Below are positions 25,851 through 34,468 of a stretch of DNA of 64,000 nucleotides, one piece after another. Each line of letters opens with the position of its first letter. Within the stretch, counting starts at the first letter, position 1. A program made the translations under genes and the position numbers. The notes under the pieces are model-generated. The model saw nothing but the letters and a program-made list of their open reading frames with translations, made no database searches and had not been told where the DNA came from. Source of the stretch: Streptomyces sp. CBMA152 (GTDB taxonomy: Bacteria; Actinomycetota; Actinomycetes; Streptomycetales; Streptomycetaceae); assembly GCF_014596475.1 (NCBI RefSeq), contig NZ_MECJ01000014.1, forward strand, positions 52,409-116,408, read 5' to 3'.

Positions 25851-27242
25851 TCATGGCCGAATTCCTTGGTCGAAGCCGAACACGTTCGCGGGATCGTACT
25901 TGCGCTTCACTTCGACAAGCCGCGCGTAGTTGGCTCCGTAGTAGGCGCTTGTCCATGCGGGCAGATCCGGATCGACGAAGTTCTGGTACGACGAGTGGGA
26001 CATGTGGGAACCCATGTCGTCGTAGAGGCCGTTCACCCAGTCCTGAACCGCCCGAACCCGCTCACAGGAGTCTTCGCGGCTCCAGGACGCGTCCATGGAG
26101 GCGAGGAACATGGTGTCGCGGTGCACGAACGCGGTGTCGGTGGCGGGCACTTCGTTGATGGCGCCGCCCCAGGCGAACATGCCGAGCCCGCCGCCGTCCG
26201 GGTTGCTGCTGCCCGGCCAGCGTTCCATCCAGGAGAGGATCGACTGGATTCCCTGGTCGGAGACGGCCTGCTTCACATATCTGGTGCGGGTGATGAAGTG
26301 GTCGTCGACGGGTGAGGGGTGCGCCATGTTCCCCTTCGCCTCCCAGTACGTCTGATCGACGAACTGCTGCCTCGTCACAGGCGCCACGGCCAGCAGGGGT
26401 GCGACAAGCTCACGCAGCTCCTGGGAGGAGCCGAAGTAGTAGCCCGAGATCGCGACGACACGGTGCGTGGTGGACGTGGCGGTGTCGATACCGGCGGTGG
26501 CGATCCGCAGGTTGAGGGAGAAGTCGTGCGGTGCCTGCGGCAGGAGACGCTGCACGGCATCGATCACCCTCGCCGCGTCCGACCACTCCCAGGCGAGACG
26601 GCACATGGCGACATCTCGGGCCTGGTGCGCGCGGAAGGTGAACGACACGTTGATGCCGAAGTTCCCGCCGCCCCCGCCCCGGCATGCCCAGAACAGGTCC
26701 GGATTCTCGCTCTCGTTGCACGTGAGCAGGTCGCCGTCCGCGGTGATGAGAGTGGTTTCGACCAGGGAGTCGCACGTGAGCCCCAGCTTCCGGGACGCGT
26801 ACTCGCATCCGCCGCCAAGGGTCAGACCGGCGATGCCGACCAGGGGACTGGTCCCGGTGGGAACGGTCAGCTCGTAGGGCCGCAGGCGGTCGTGCATCTG
26901 CCCGGTCCGCGCTCCGCCCCCTGTGGTGACCAGGCCGGCCGACTCGTCCACGTCGACGAGCGAGCACCTGCTGAGGTCCACGACCAGCCCGTCGTTGAGC
27001 GAGTATCCCGCGAAGCTGTGTCCGCCAGAACGCGCGACGACGGGAACGTCGTGCTCGCGTGCCCACAGGACGGCCTTTCTCACGTCCTCGGGATGGGCCG
27101 CCAAGGCGACGGCACGAGGGGTGCGGATGCCCTCATGGCGCTTGTTGCGCACCTGGGTGGCCACCCGGTAGCCGGGGTCTCCTGGGTGGAACACTCTCCC
27201 CTGCAACTGGCCTGCCAGCGCGCCCCAGTTCGGGTCGCTCAC
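25851..27242 (-). CDS. BBE-like FAD-linked oxidase
   Basis: A 463-residue PCMH/VAO-type flavoprotein. The covalent-FAD histidine is in VVARSGGHSFAGYS near 72-85; GLTLGGGCEYASRKLGLTCDSL follows, with a cysteine in the region used for the second flavin bond in bicovalent members. The C-terminal BBE element is PANVFGFDQGIRP. No Tat or Sec signal is seen, so it is probably cytosolic. It should oxidise a C-N, C-O or possibly N-N bond with O2. In this operon oxidation of the hydrazine or a late peptide intermediate is inferred. Confidence 0.85.
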   Translation of the reverse strand: MSDPNWGALAGQLQGRVFHPGDPGYRVATQVRNKRHEGIRTPRAVALAAHPEDVRKAVLWAREHDVPVVARSGGHSFAGYSLNDGLVVDLSRCSLVDVDESAGLVTTGGGARTGQMHDRLRPYELTVPTGTSPLVGIAGLTLGGGCEYASRKLGLTCDSLVETTLITADGDLLTCNESENPDLFWACRGGGGGNFGINVSFTFRAHQARDVAMCRLAWEWSDAARVIDAVQRLLPQAPHDFSLNLRIATAGIDTATSTTHRVVAISGYYFGSSQELRELVAPLLAVAPVTRQQFVDQTYWEAKGNMAHPSPVDDHFITRTRYVKQAVSDQGIQSILSWMERWPGSSNPDGGGLGMFAWGGAINEVPATDTAFVHRDTMFLASMDASWSREDSCERVRAVQDWVNGLYDDMGSHMSHSSYQNFVDPDLPAWTSAYYGANYARLVEVKRKYDPANVFGFDQGIRP

Positions 27243-27273
27243 GTGTCCTCCTCCGCTGAATCGGGTTCCGTGC

Positions 27274-28113
27274 TCAGGCGAAGAGCCCGTTGATGTCGGT
27301 GTACGTCAGGGGGTGCGCGGCCGGGCGGATCTCACCGGGGTCGGAGAGCAGCTCGCGGGCTGCGGTCTGTGCCGCCGCGTAGGCGATCTCAGCGATCGCG
27401 GTGCCCACGCTGATGCGCTGCACGCCGACGGCACTGAGGTCGGCCACGCTCGGGCCACCGGGGCCGGTCATGGCGTTGACCGGCAGCGGGGAGGCGTCGA
27501 CGAGCAGCTTGAGGACCGTCAGATCGACCAGGCCCGGAACGAACAGGCAGTCGGCTCCGGCCTCGGCATAGGCCCGGGCCCTGCCGATGACCTCGTCGAA
27601 CCGGCCGGACGGGTCGCCTACCTCGAACAGGAAGACGTCGGTGCGGACGTTGATCACAAGGTCCTGGACGCCGCCCTGTGCCGCGGCTTCGCGCGCCGCG
27701 CCGATCCGTGCCGACTGCGCCTGCACGCTGAACAGAGGGGAGTCGACGGCGCCCGAGTCCTCAAGGTTGATGCCGGCGACGCCCGCGGCTACAGCGGCAT
27801 CGACGGTGTCGGTCACGTCCTGAGGGGTGGCACCGTAGCCGCCCTCGATGTCCGCGGTCACCGGCACGTCGACCGTGGCGGCGATGCGCTGCGCCATCGC
27901 GAGCATCTCGGCTCGCGACAGCCCCTGGCCGTCAGGGCGTCCCAGCGCCCAGGAGACCCCACCGCTGGTGGTGGCGATCGCCTTGGCACCCGCCGCTGCG
28001 AACAGCGCGGCGCTCGCGGCGTCCCAGACGTTGGGCAGGACGAGGGCGTCCCCGCAGTGGTACGAGCGCAGCAGCTGGGCCTTGGCGTTGAGGGAAGGGG
28101 CAGCAGTGGTCAT
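27274..28113 (-). CDS. isocitrate lyase/PEP mutase-superfamily protein
   Basis: A 279-residue TIM-barrel protein: VLPNVWDAASAALFAAAGAKAIATTSGG, VPVTADIEGGYG, GINLEDSG near 130, and PVNAMTGPGGPS. It lacks the EDKxxxxxNS signature of true phosphoenolpyruvate mutase, so phosphonate formation is not supported. Related lyases cleave or decarboxylate small oxo acids. ATG 28113 is preferred over two nearby ATGs. It sits between the BBE oxidase and the DAO-type oxidase on the same strand, so it probably belongs to the operon; its reaction is unknown. Confidence 0.78.
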   Translation of the reverse strand: MTTAAPSLNAKAQLLRSYHCGDALVLPNVWDAASAALFAAAGAKAIATTSGGVSWALGRPDGQGLSRAEMLAMAQRIAATVDVPVTADIEGGYGATPQDVTDTVDAAVAAGVAGINLEDSGAVDSPLFSVQAQSARIGAAREAAAQGGVQDLVINVRTDVFLFEVGDPSGRFDEVIGRARAYAEAGADCLFVPGLVDLTVLKLLVDASPLPVNAMTGPGGPSVADLSAVGVQRISVGTAIAEIAYAAAQTAARELLSDPGEIRPAAHPLTYTDINGLFA

Positions 28114-28193
28114 GTGCATCATCTTTCGCGTGGCGGTCCCGAGCGGGGCCGTGTCTGTGGGGGGGGGGATTGCGGGTGCGGAGGAATCCGGAT

Positions 28194-29279
28194 TTACCGG
28201 TCTGCCTGCGGTGGCCCCGAATGATCTGTGGTGAGGCGATCGAGCAGCTGGGATGCGGCGGTTCGGCTCGCGGCCAGGATGGTCTTGGCGGCGCCGCCGC
28301 TTCCGCCGGAGAAGGTGTACACCGGCGAACCGCTCTCCAGGTCGCGCAGTGCGAGGCCCGGTTGCCGGTGGAAGCAGTCCGCCGAACTGAACCCCGCGAC
28401 GTCGGACGGCTGTTGGGACAGGTGCAGCCGCGTCGCCGCCACCTCCAGCAGGGTGGCGACCAGAGCAGGGTCGACACCGACCGCGTCCGGATCCACACCC
28501 CACCGGTCCGTCGGTATCCCCAGGAGAAGGCCACCATCCGACAGGGGGCGCCCGTACAGCCCGGTCGTCTCGTCGGTGAAGGCACCCAGTCCTGGCGGAG
28601 CGAGGGGGCAACGCACGTACTGGATCGCCTTGGTCCGGAATCCGGCGACTGCCGGGTCCTGGTCCAGCAGGAGGTGCGGCGTCCACGCTCCGGCCGCGAT
28701 CACGACGGCCTGGAACCCTTGCGCCTGCACCCGTTCGGCACTCTGGATCACTCCGTCGGGCCGCACCCCGGCCACAGGATCGTGGGAGACCACGACCCGC
28801 GACCGGAGCACCTCACCCACCAGCGAGGTGCGCAGCCGGTGGGGTGAGAAGTATCCGCCCCGGCGCTCCGTCACCGCGACGGCGCCTTGGGGCAGGCCAC
28901 GCATCGGGAAGGAGCGGGGAAGATCCTCGGCTGCCGAGATGGTGAGCGAGCCGGGAAGTCTCGCTTCGACGATCGAGGCCAGGGCCGCGACATCGACGTC
29001 GGCGGGTTCCAGGAAGTAGTGGGACCCGACTTCGCGATAGTCCGCCCAGTCCCGCAGCACGGGGCTGGCCACCAGCTCGGCCATGCTCTCCGTCGCGGCG
29101 CCGCACAGCTCGGCGTCGGTCTCGAAGCCCCGGACCATTCCCCCGGAGGCACCGGTGGCGTCTCCGCGGACGTGGTGATGGCCGACGAAGAGTGTGATCT
29201 CCAGCGTGGGGTCGAGTTGCCGCAGCCGCCAGGCGAGGGCCGCGCCGGCGATCCCTCCACCGATCACCGCGATACTCAT
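28194..29279 (-). CDS. DAO-type FAD oxidoreductase, candidate hydrazinoacetate-releasing enzyme
   Basis: A 361-residue D-amino-acid-oxidase-like flavoprotein. The FAD motif IAVIGGGIAGAALAWRLRQLDP is at the extreme N-terminus, with VVIAAGAWTPHLL near 210 and the C-terminal TFSGGSGGAAKTILA. In the s56-p1 pathway a DAO-type enzyme (Spb39) oxidatively cleaves the lysine-glycine hydrazine to hydrazinoacetic acid and a semialdehyde. The same position with an N-hydroxylase, cupin and MetRS-like gene supports that role here by inference. The start at 29279 leaves four bases after the upstream stop. Confidence 0.8.
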   Translation of the reverse strand: MSIAVIGGGIAGAALAWRLRQLDPTLEITLFVGHHHVRGDATGASGGMVRGFETDAELCGAATESMAELVASPVLRDWADYREVGSHYFLEPADVDVAALASIVEARLPGSLTISAAEDLPRSFPMRGLPQGAVAVTERRGGYFSPHRLRTSLVGEVLRSRVVVSHDPVAGVRPDGVIQSAERVQAQGFQAVVIAAGAWTPHLLLDQDPAVAGFRTKAIQYVRCPLAPPGLGAFTDETTGLYGRPLSDGGLLLGIPTDRWGVDPDAVGVDPALVATLLEVAATRLHLSQQPSDVAGFSSADCFHRQPGLALRDLESGSPVYTFSGGSGGAAKTILAASRTAASQLLDRLTTDHSGPPQADR

Positions 29280-29283
29280 CGCG

Positions 29284-30537
29284 CTATCCCCCGATCGGCT
29301 CAAGAGTCAGCGCGAACGATGCTTGCGCGGCGTCCAGCGCCGCTTCGCACGCCTCCTGGCCGTCTCCCCGGCAGATGGCGTAGCCGAAGCGCGCCACCAC
29401 CCCGCGGGGCGGCAGGAGCAGTGTGTCGCCGACCTTGGTCAGAGGGGCTGCCTCGATCAGGCCCGGACCGGAACGGGGGACCTTGACGTCCTGTACCCGC
29501 CCGTCCTGGGGCGGGTAGCCGAAGCGGATGCCGACGCAGTCGCTGCTGGTCGCGTTCACGGACGGCTCCTGGCCAGTGGCTACCTGGACGGCCACCAGCG
29601 CGGGGTCGATTCCGGTGGCCAGCTTCCCCAGGTACGGGATGAGGCCCCCACCGAGCCGACCGTTCACCTCCACGATGGCCGGTCCGGCAGAGGTGAGCTT
29701 CACCTCGGTGTGCGTGATGCCGTCCTGGACGCCGAGCACGTGGTGGGCCCGCGTCAGGACGTCGAGCAGCCACGGATCGGACAGCAGCGGATCGCCGGCG
29801 TCCACCACGTGTCCCGTCTCCTCGAAGTACGGCTCCAGGCCGACCTGCTTACGGGCCAGGACGAAGGGCGTGTACACCCCTGCCACGATGGCGCCGTCCA
29901 CACTGATCTCCGGGCCGACCAGCATCTCCTCGACCAGGACGCCGCCTTCGTACGCGGGGTTGCCGCCGTGGCTCGCCTGCTCGGCGACCTCGTACGCGTG
30001 GTCGAGGGCGGCCGTGTCGTCCGCTCGGATCACACCGATGCTGGCGCCCATACCGCGAGGCTTGAGGACCACGGGGAACCCGATGTCCGCCGCCGCCGCG
30101 CGCACCTCCTCAGCAGATCGCGCATAGCGGAAGCGGGGCTGCGGCAACCCGGCTGCGGTCAGCAGCCGGCGTGTGAGCTCCTTGTTCCGGCAGTTCTGCG
30201 CGCCTTCGACGGACAGGCCGGGGAGTCCCAGTGCCTCCGCGATGTGCGCGGCGGCGACGACCAGTGTCTCGTCGTAGGTCCACACGCCGGCGATCTGCCG
30301 CTGGTCGGCCAGGGTCAGCGCGGCCTTGAGCAGCGCTTCCTGGTCGGGGATCAGGCGGGTCCGGTCAAGGAGTTCGACCACCGTGCAGCCGCGGATGAAG
30401 GGACGCTGCCAGGTTGGCTCCGCGGAGTCCAGGAGCCATACGGGCAGCTGGCGGTGAGCGCCGGCGAGCAGGTACTCACGGTAGGCCTGCCCGCCGCTTC
30501 CCACTACGAGGATCACGGCTTCGTTCGCGGCGGACAT
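29284..30537 (-). CDS. ATP-grasp ligase (L-amino-acid-ligase type)
   Basis: This 417-residue enzyme shows a complete ATP-grasp signature: NKELTRRLLTAAGLPQPRF, FPVVLKPRGMGASIGV near 148, HTEVKLTSAGPAIVEVNGRLGGG near 300. It most resembles dipeptide (L-amino acid) ligases that activate a carboxylate as acyl phosphate. Its ATG overlaps the TGA of the upstream 107-residue gene (TGATG). It probably couples an amino acid or hydrazinoacetate to another building block. Confidence 0.88.
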   Translation of the reverse strand: MSAANEAVILVVGSGGQAYREYLLAGAHRQLPVWLLDSAEPTWQRPFIRGCTVVELLDRTRLIPDQEALLKAALTLADQRQIAGVWTYDETLVVAAAHIAEALGLPGLSVEGAQNCRNKELTRRLLTAAGLPQPRFRYARSAEEVRAAAADIGFPVVLKPRGMGASIGVIRADDTAALDHAYEVAEQASHGGNPAYEGGVLVEEMLVGPEISVDGAIVAGVYTPFVLARKQVGLEPYFEETGHVVDAGDPLLSDPWLLDVLTRAHHVLGVQDGITHTEVKLTSAGPAIVEVNGRLGGGLIPYLGKLATGIDPALVAVQVATGQEPSVNATSSDCVGIRFGYPPQDGRVQDVKVPRSGPGLIEAAPLTKVGDTLLLPPRGVVARFGYAICRGDGQEACEAALDAAQASFALTLEPIGG

Positions 30538-30860
30538 CAGACCTCCACCAACGTGGAGACCCCGGTGTCCGCGTGCGGCCCGTAGCGCTCCCAGGTCTCG
30601 TGCAGCGTGGCACGGCCGTCGGGGCCGACCTCCACCGTGCTGTGGCACCGGCCCGCGATGATGTCGCCACTGGCCATGACCATGCTGTAGGCGAACTCCA
30701 GGGTTCCGTCCGGCAGTCGTCTGCCGGACAGCGCCCCACGACGGACGTCGCCGCCCTCGAAGTCCGCCCACAGCAGGTCACCGTCCTGCCGGTACAGGGC
30801 GACGGGTGCCTGCTCACCGTAGGCGGCGTTACGAAAACGCCTTCCGTCGAGGTCAGTCAC
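30537..30860 (-). CDS. small beta-rich protein of unknown function
   Basis: A 107-residue protein (VALYRQDGDLLWADFEGGDVRRG, then LPDGTLEFAYSM and HETWERYG). Proteins of this kind occur widely in actinobacteria and are sometimes labelled N-acetylglutamate synthase, a label the sequence does not justify. The alternating pattern suggests a small beta-barrel. It overlaps the DDAH-family gene by eight bases upstream and the ATP-grasp gene by one base downstream, so it is fully embedded in the operon. It may bind a pathway intermediate. Confidence 0.72.
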   Translation of the reverse strand: MTDLDGRRFRNAAYGEQAPVALYRQDGDLLWADFEGGDVRRGALSGRRLPDGTLEFAYSMVMASGDIIAGRCHSTVEVGPDGRATLHETWERYGPHADTGVSTLVEV

Positions 30861-31671
30861 GGTTGCGGATCTCCAGCGTGCAGCACTTGACGCTTCCGCC
30901 GGCCTTCAGCAGTTCCGAAAGGGACGCTCCGATCGGCGTGAACCCCCGCTCGGCCAGGCGCTGTGCGAGATGGGTCGCCGCCTCGGGCAGGATGACGTTG
31001 CGGCCGTCGGACAGCGCGTTGAGGCCGAAGGCCTGCGCGTCCTCGTCCGTTGCCGTGATCGCGTCGGGGTACCGGTTGCGCAGGAACTGCTGGCTCTTCT
31101 CGGAGAAGGCGGCCGGGTAGTACATGATCTCACCGGGCGCCAGGACGGACAGGGCCGTGTCCAGGTGGTAGTAGTGCGGGTTCACCAGCTCCAGGCCGAC
31201 GACAGGAAGCCTCAGGTGCTTCTCCGCTTCGCGGTGGGCCTCGGGTTCGGTGCGGAATCCCGTGCCGGCGAGGATGATGTCGTCGTCGACGAGGAAGTCC
31301 CCCTCGCCTTCGTTGACGTGGACCGGGTCATGGACGTCAAAACCGCGAGCCCGGAACCAGTCGGCGTACGCGGGGCCTTCGGCCTCTCGTTCCGGGTACC
31401 GGAACTTGGCGGCGAAAACACGCCCGTTCACGACGGTCGCGCCGTTGGCGGCGAACACCATGTCGGGCAGGCCCGGCAGGGACTCGATCTGTTCCACGGT
31501 GTGCCCGAGGGAGACGAACAGCTCGCGCAGCTGCTCCCACTGGAGGATCGCGAGGTCGGCATCGACCGGCTTGCCGGGGTCCATCCACGGGTTGATCGAG
31601 TAGTCGACCGCGAAGTAGGTGGGCCGGCACATCAGGTAGTGACGCGGGCGGGCTATGCGCTCACGGGTCAT
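30853..31671 (-). CDS. DDAH/amidinotransferase-superfamily hydrolase
   Basis: A 272-residue pentein-fold enzyme close to dimethylarginine dimethylaminohydrolases. Key sites are LPDMVFAANGA near 68-78, NEGEGDFLV, the catalytic histidine in NPHYYHLDTAL, and the C-terminal nucleophile in GGSVKCCTLEI. The fold hydrolyses or transfers the amidino group of arginine-like substrates. Its ATG overlaps the upstream TGA (ATGA). Presence in this operon suggests that an arginine- or guanidine-containing unit is trimmed, or that citrulline or ornithine is supplied. A general housekeeping role is less likely given the overlaps. Confidence 0.85.
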   Translation of the reverse strand: MTRERIARPRHYLMCRPTYFAVDYSINPWMDPGKPVDADLAILQWEQLRELFVSLGHTVEQIESLPGLPDMVFAANGATVVNGRVFAAKFRYPEREAEGPAYADWFRARGFDVHDPVHVNEGEGDFLVDDDIILAGTGFRTEPEAHREAEKHLRLPVVGLELVNPHYYHLDTALSVLAPGEIMYYPAAFSEKSQQFLRNRYPDAITATDEDAQAFGLNALSDGRNVILPEAATHLAQRLAERGFTPIGASLSELLKAGGSVKCCTLEIRNRD

Positions 31672-32909
31672 GAGAGGGACACCTCTATCTTGTCGGCCAG
31701 GTCGCTGGCGGTGTTCATCGCGTCTTCGAAGGAGGTGCCGGTGGCACCGAGGAAACCGAGAATGCTGTTGCCCTCCGGCGGGCGCTTGACGAGGTCGCCG
31801 GGCTTGGCGGTCACCTTGAAGAAGAAGAGCCGGTCCGACTCCTCGACCTCCGGGGGCACGGTGATCGCCCCGATGGTGCCCGGCGCGCAGATCAGGCACA
31901 TCGCCGCCGTGTGGACGCCGGTGGGCGCGTAGTGCCCCACCTCGGGCCGCAGCCCTGCGGCAACGGACGCCGTGGCGCGGATGGGGCAGAATCCCGCGCT
32001 CAGCCTCGCCATGTGGTCCAGGCCGCCGCCTCCCGGCCGGGCCGCGATCTCCACCACGTACGGCTCGCCGTCGTGGAATCGGATCTCGGCATGCATCGCG
32101 GCCCGCTCAAGTCCCTGTGCATGTGCCGCCGCGGTGACGGCCCGGTGTACCTGAGCCAGCTGCGTTTGTGTCAGTGAGGTGGGTGCGTGATGCACGTCGT
32201 CGTCGAAGGTGTCGCCCTCGACGGTGACGCGATCGACCACCGACCCGAGATACACCTCGCCTTCCCAGGCCACGGCCTCGATCAGGTATTCGTTCCCGTC
32301 GAGGAAGGACTCGATCAGGAGGCCCGAGGGGCCGACGTCCACACCGTCGGCTTCCATCTGGAACAGGGGCGCGTCCGTCACCCCCTGGGCAGCGACGGGG
32401 AACCGCTCGCGCAGGTCCTCCGCGTCATCCAGCCGGAACACGAAGCTGCTGGCCGCACCGAGGGTGGGTTTGAGGATCACGGGGTAGCCGAACTCCTCGG
32501 CGGCAGCGGCCGCCTCATCGGCCGTGGAGACATACCGGAACCGCGGGTGGGGCGCCTTGTGCTCCTCATGGGCCTGCCGCATCAGCAGCTTGTTCCGGCT
32601 CGCCCGCGCGGCCTCCACCCCGATCGTGGGCAGGCCCAGTGCCTCGGCGACATGCGCCACCGGTATGACACTGAACTCGCTGAAGGTGAAGACGCCGTCG
32701 AAGTGCTCCTGAACGTGCCAGTTCCGTGCGGCTTCGATGATGTCGTCGATGTGCTTGCTGCCGACGACCCGGTACCGGTCCTCGGGCCAGAAGTCCTGCG
32801 TACCCAGGCCGTTCAGTACGTGGACCTCGATACCCAGTTCCTCCACCTGCTGATACCGGGTCCGGTAGTAGGTGCCGTACTGGGACGCCTCGATCGCGAG
32901 CAGCTTCAC
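31668..32909 (-). CDS. ATP-grasp ligase (third of three in the operon)
   Basis: This 413-residue ATP-grasp enzyme starts at GTG 32909, overlapping the stop of the MetRS-like gene (GTGA). Motifs seen are NKLLMRQAHEEHKAPHPRF, YPVILKPTLGAASSFVF near 140, HAEIRFHDGEPYVVEIAARPGGGGLDH near 272-298. All metal-binding positions are kept. It differs enough from its two paralogues to have its own substrates. A peptide or hydrazide bond-forming role is inferred. Confidence 0.87.
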   Translation of the reverse strand: MKLLAIEASQYGTYYRTRYQQVEELGIEVHVLNGLGTQDFWPEDRYRVVGSKHIDDIIEAARNWHVQEHFDGVFTFSEFSVIPVAHVAEALGLPTIGVEAARASRNKLLMRQAHEEHKAPHPRFRYVSTADEAAAAAEEFGYPVILKPTLGAASSFVFRLDDAEDLRERFPVAAQGVTDAPLFQMEADGVDVGPSGLLIESFLDGNEYLIEAVAWEGEVYLGSVVDRVTVEGDTFDDDVHHAPTSLTQTQLAQVHRAVTAAAHAQGLERAAMHAEIRFHDGEPYVVEIAARPGGGGLDHMARLSAGFCPIRATASVAAGLRPEVGHYAPTGVHTAAMCLICAPGTIGAITVPPEVEESDRLFFFKVTAKPGDLVKRPPEGNSILGFLGATGTSFEDAMNTASDLADKIEVSLS

Positions 32910-34468
32910 GAGGCGGCCCCCGCGGCATCACCGATCACCGGCAGGTGGAACGGCAGGACCTCGGCGGCGGAACCACCCTCAAAGCCGAGGTCGACGCCGG
33001 CTGTGCGAGCCTGCTCGGCGACGTCGATGAGGATGGGGGACGCGCAGGCGAGCAGCGTCCGGACCTCAAGGAGAAGGTCGCCCGGGTCGGCCGTGGGGTC
33101 GGCCGCGTTGCGGCTGAGCCGCTGCACCTGCGAGACGATCAGGTCCGCGGCCCTGGCCAGGCTGTACGAAGGCAGTTCGAAGCACGCCCGGAACCTGTCC
33201 GTCATCGCGCCGGCGCGGGCCCTTCCCTCCGCGGAGGTCGCCGACGGACCCGCATCGCGGAGTGTGTCGAGCCGCTGCACCAGCCTCTGCGACAACAGCC
33301 CCCACGGGGTGCTCAAGCGGTCGAGAGTGATCTGCTCGAACGCCGCTCGGCTGAAGTCCGTGCGCTGGTTCTCGGGACATGTCAGCGAGAGGTAGAAGCG
33401 GATCAGGTCGCGAGGCACCTCGTTGACGAGGTCCTCCGCCCACACCACGTGGCCCTTGCTGGTCGAGAACTTCTGGTGCTCCAGTTCGTAGAACTCGTTG
33501 CAGACGATGGTGTCGGGCAGGATGTACTTGCCGTTGTGCGCCATCAGCAGCGCGAGGTGCGTGCCACCCCAGAAGTAGCCGTTGTCGAAGCCGAGGAAGT
33601 AGACCAGCTTGGCCGCGTGCTCGGCTCGCCAGGCCTCGTCGGTCGCCGCCGCGACGTCACCCTGGGCCCACCAGGTGCAGTACATCGACGCGGCCATGCC
33701 CTCGGCCCACGCGTTGAGCACCTGCCCGGGCGTCTCGGGGAACGGCGCCGGGATTCCCCACCCGGTGGGGAAGGTGATGGGGAAGTCCGGCAGGGGCCGG
33801 GACAGCACCTCCTTGAACAGCTGCACGAGGTGGGGACGCCAGCTCGCGCCCTGGCTCTCGTGGTAGGCGGTGAGCTGATCGCGGTACTCCTCCATGGGGA
33901 GTACGAGGATCTCCGCCTCGCGGAAGCCGACCGGCTCGGCGGGGTCGATCGTGGAGTGGGGGTTGATCAGCTCCGCGAAGTTGTTCGGGTGGCCGCACGA
34001 CTCGCAGAGCCCGCCCCGGCTCTCGGCCAGGCAGACCGGGCAGTCACCGGCGACCAGGCCCTCCATCAGGAATTCGCCGGTACGTTCCAGGTAGGGGAAC
34101 ACACCGGTGCGGAGCCGGAACCGGCCGGCTGCGTGCAGCTCGGTGAGGAAGTCCAGGGCGGTCTGCCGGTATCCGTCGTCGAACGCGGCGAATCCGTCAA
34201 TGGAAATGCCCATCACGTCGAGCGTGTTCTCGATCTGCTTCGCGGACAGCGCACACAGTTCCTGCGCAGTGGTACCGAGCTTCGCGGCGCTGGAGACCAC
34301 GTACGTCTGGCTGTCGTCCGTTCCGGTGGTGAAGATGACCGGTCGGCCGTTGGCGCGCAGGTAGCGGGCGTACACATCGCCGGCCAGGAAGGGTCCCGCG
34401 ATGTGACCGAGGTGCAGGTTCCCGTTGGGCGTGGGCGGAGGCGCGATGATGACGGTGGTGGCGTTCAC
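32906..34468 (-). CDS. MetRS-like enzyme of a hydrazine synthetase
   Basis: A 520-residue class I aminoacyl-tRNA-synthetase-like protein. HLGH at 19-22 is the HIGH motif, KFSTSKG at 333-339 the KMSKS motif, and Cys143/146/155/158 a zinc knuckle. It lacks the usual anticodon-binding length and sits between ATP-grasp and cupin genes, so it is not a housekeeping MetRS. In the s56-p1 pathway a cupin-MetRS didomain protein (Spb40) activates glycine, esterifies N6-hydroxylysine and rearranges it to an N-N bond. Here the MetRS half is separate, coupled to the cupin gene by a GTGA overlap. Confidence 0.87.
   Translation of the reverse strand: MNATTVIIAPPPTPNGNLHLGHIAGPFLAGDVYARYLRANGRPVIFTTGTDDSQTYVVSSAAKLGTTAQELCALSAKQIENTLDVMGISIDGFAAFDDGYRQTALDFLTELHAAGRFRLRTGVFPYLERTGEFLMEGLVAGDCPVCLAESRGGLCESCGHPNNFAELINPHSTIDPAEPVGFREAEILVLPMEEYRDQLTAYHESQGASWRPHLVQLFKEVLSRPLPDFPITFPTGWGIPAPFPETPGQVLNAWAEGMAASMYCTWWAQGDVAAATDEAWRAEHAAKLVYFLGFDNGYFWGGTHLALLMAHNGKYILPDTIVCNEFYELEHQKFSTSKGHVVWAEDLVNEVPRDLIRFYLSLTCPENQRTDFSRAAFEQITLDRLSTPWGLLSQRLVQRLDTLRDAGPSATSAEGRARAGAMTDRFRACFELPSYSLARAADLIVSQVQRLSRNAADPTADPGDLLLEVRTLLACASPILIDVAEQARTAGVDLGFEGGSAAEVLPFHLPVIGDAAGAAS

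Noticed and set aside
27274..28113. Phosphonate biosynthesis (PEP mutase)
   Set aside because: The EDKxxxxxNS signature is missing and no phosphonopyruvate decarboxylase is nearby.
32906..34468. Housekeeping methionyl-tRNA synthetase
   Set aside because: It is embedded by overlaps between a cupin and an ATP-grasp gene and lacks the normal length of anticodon-binding region.
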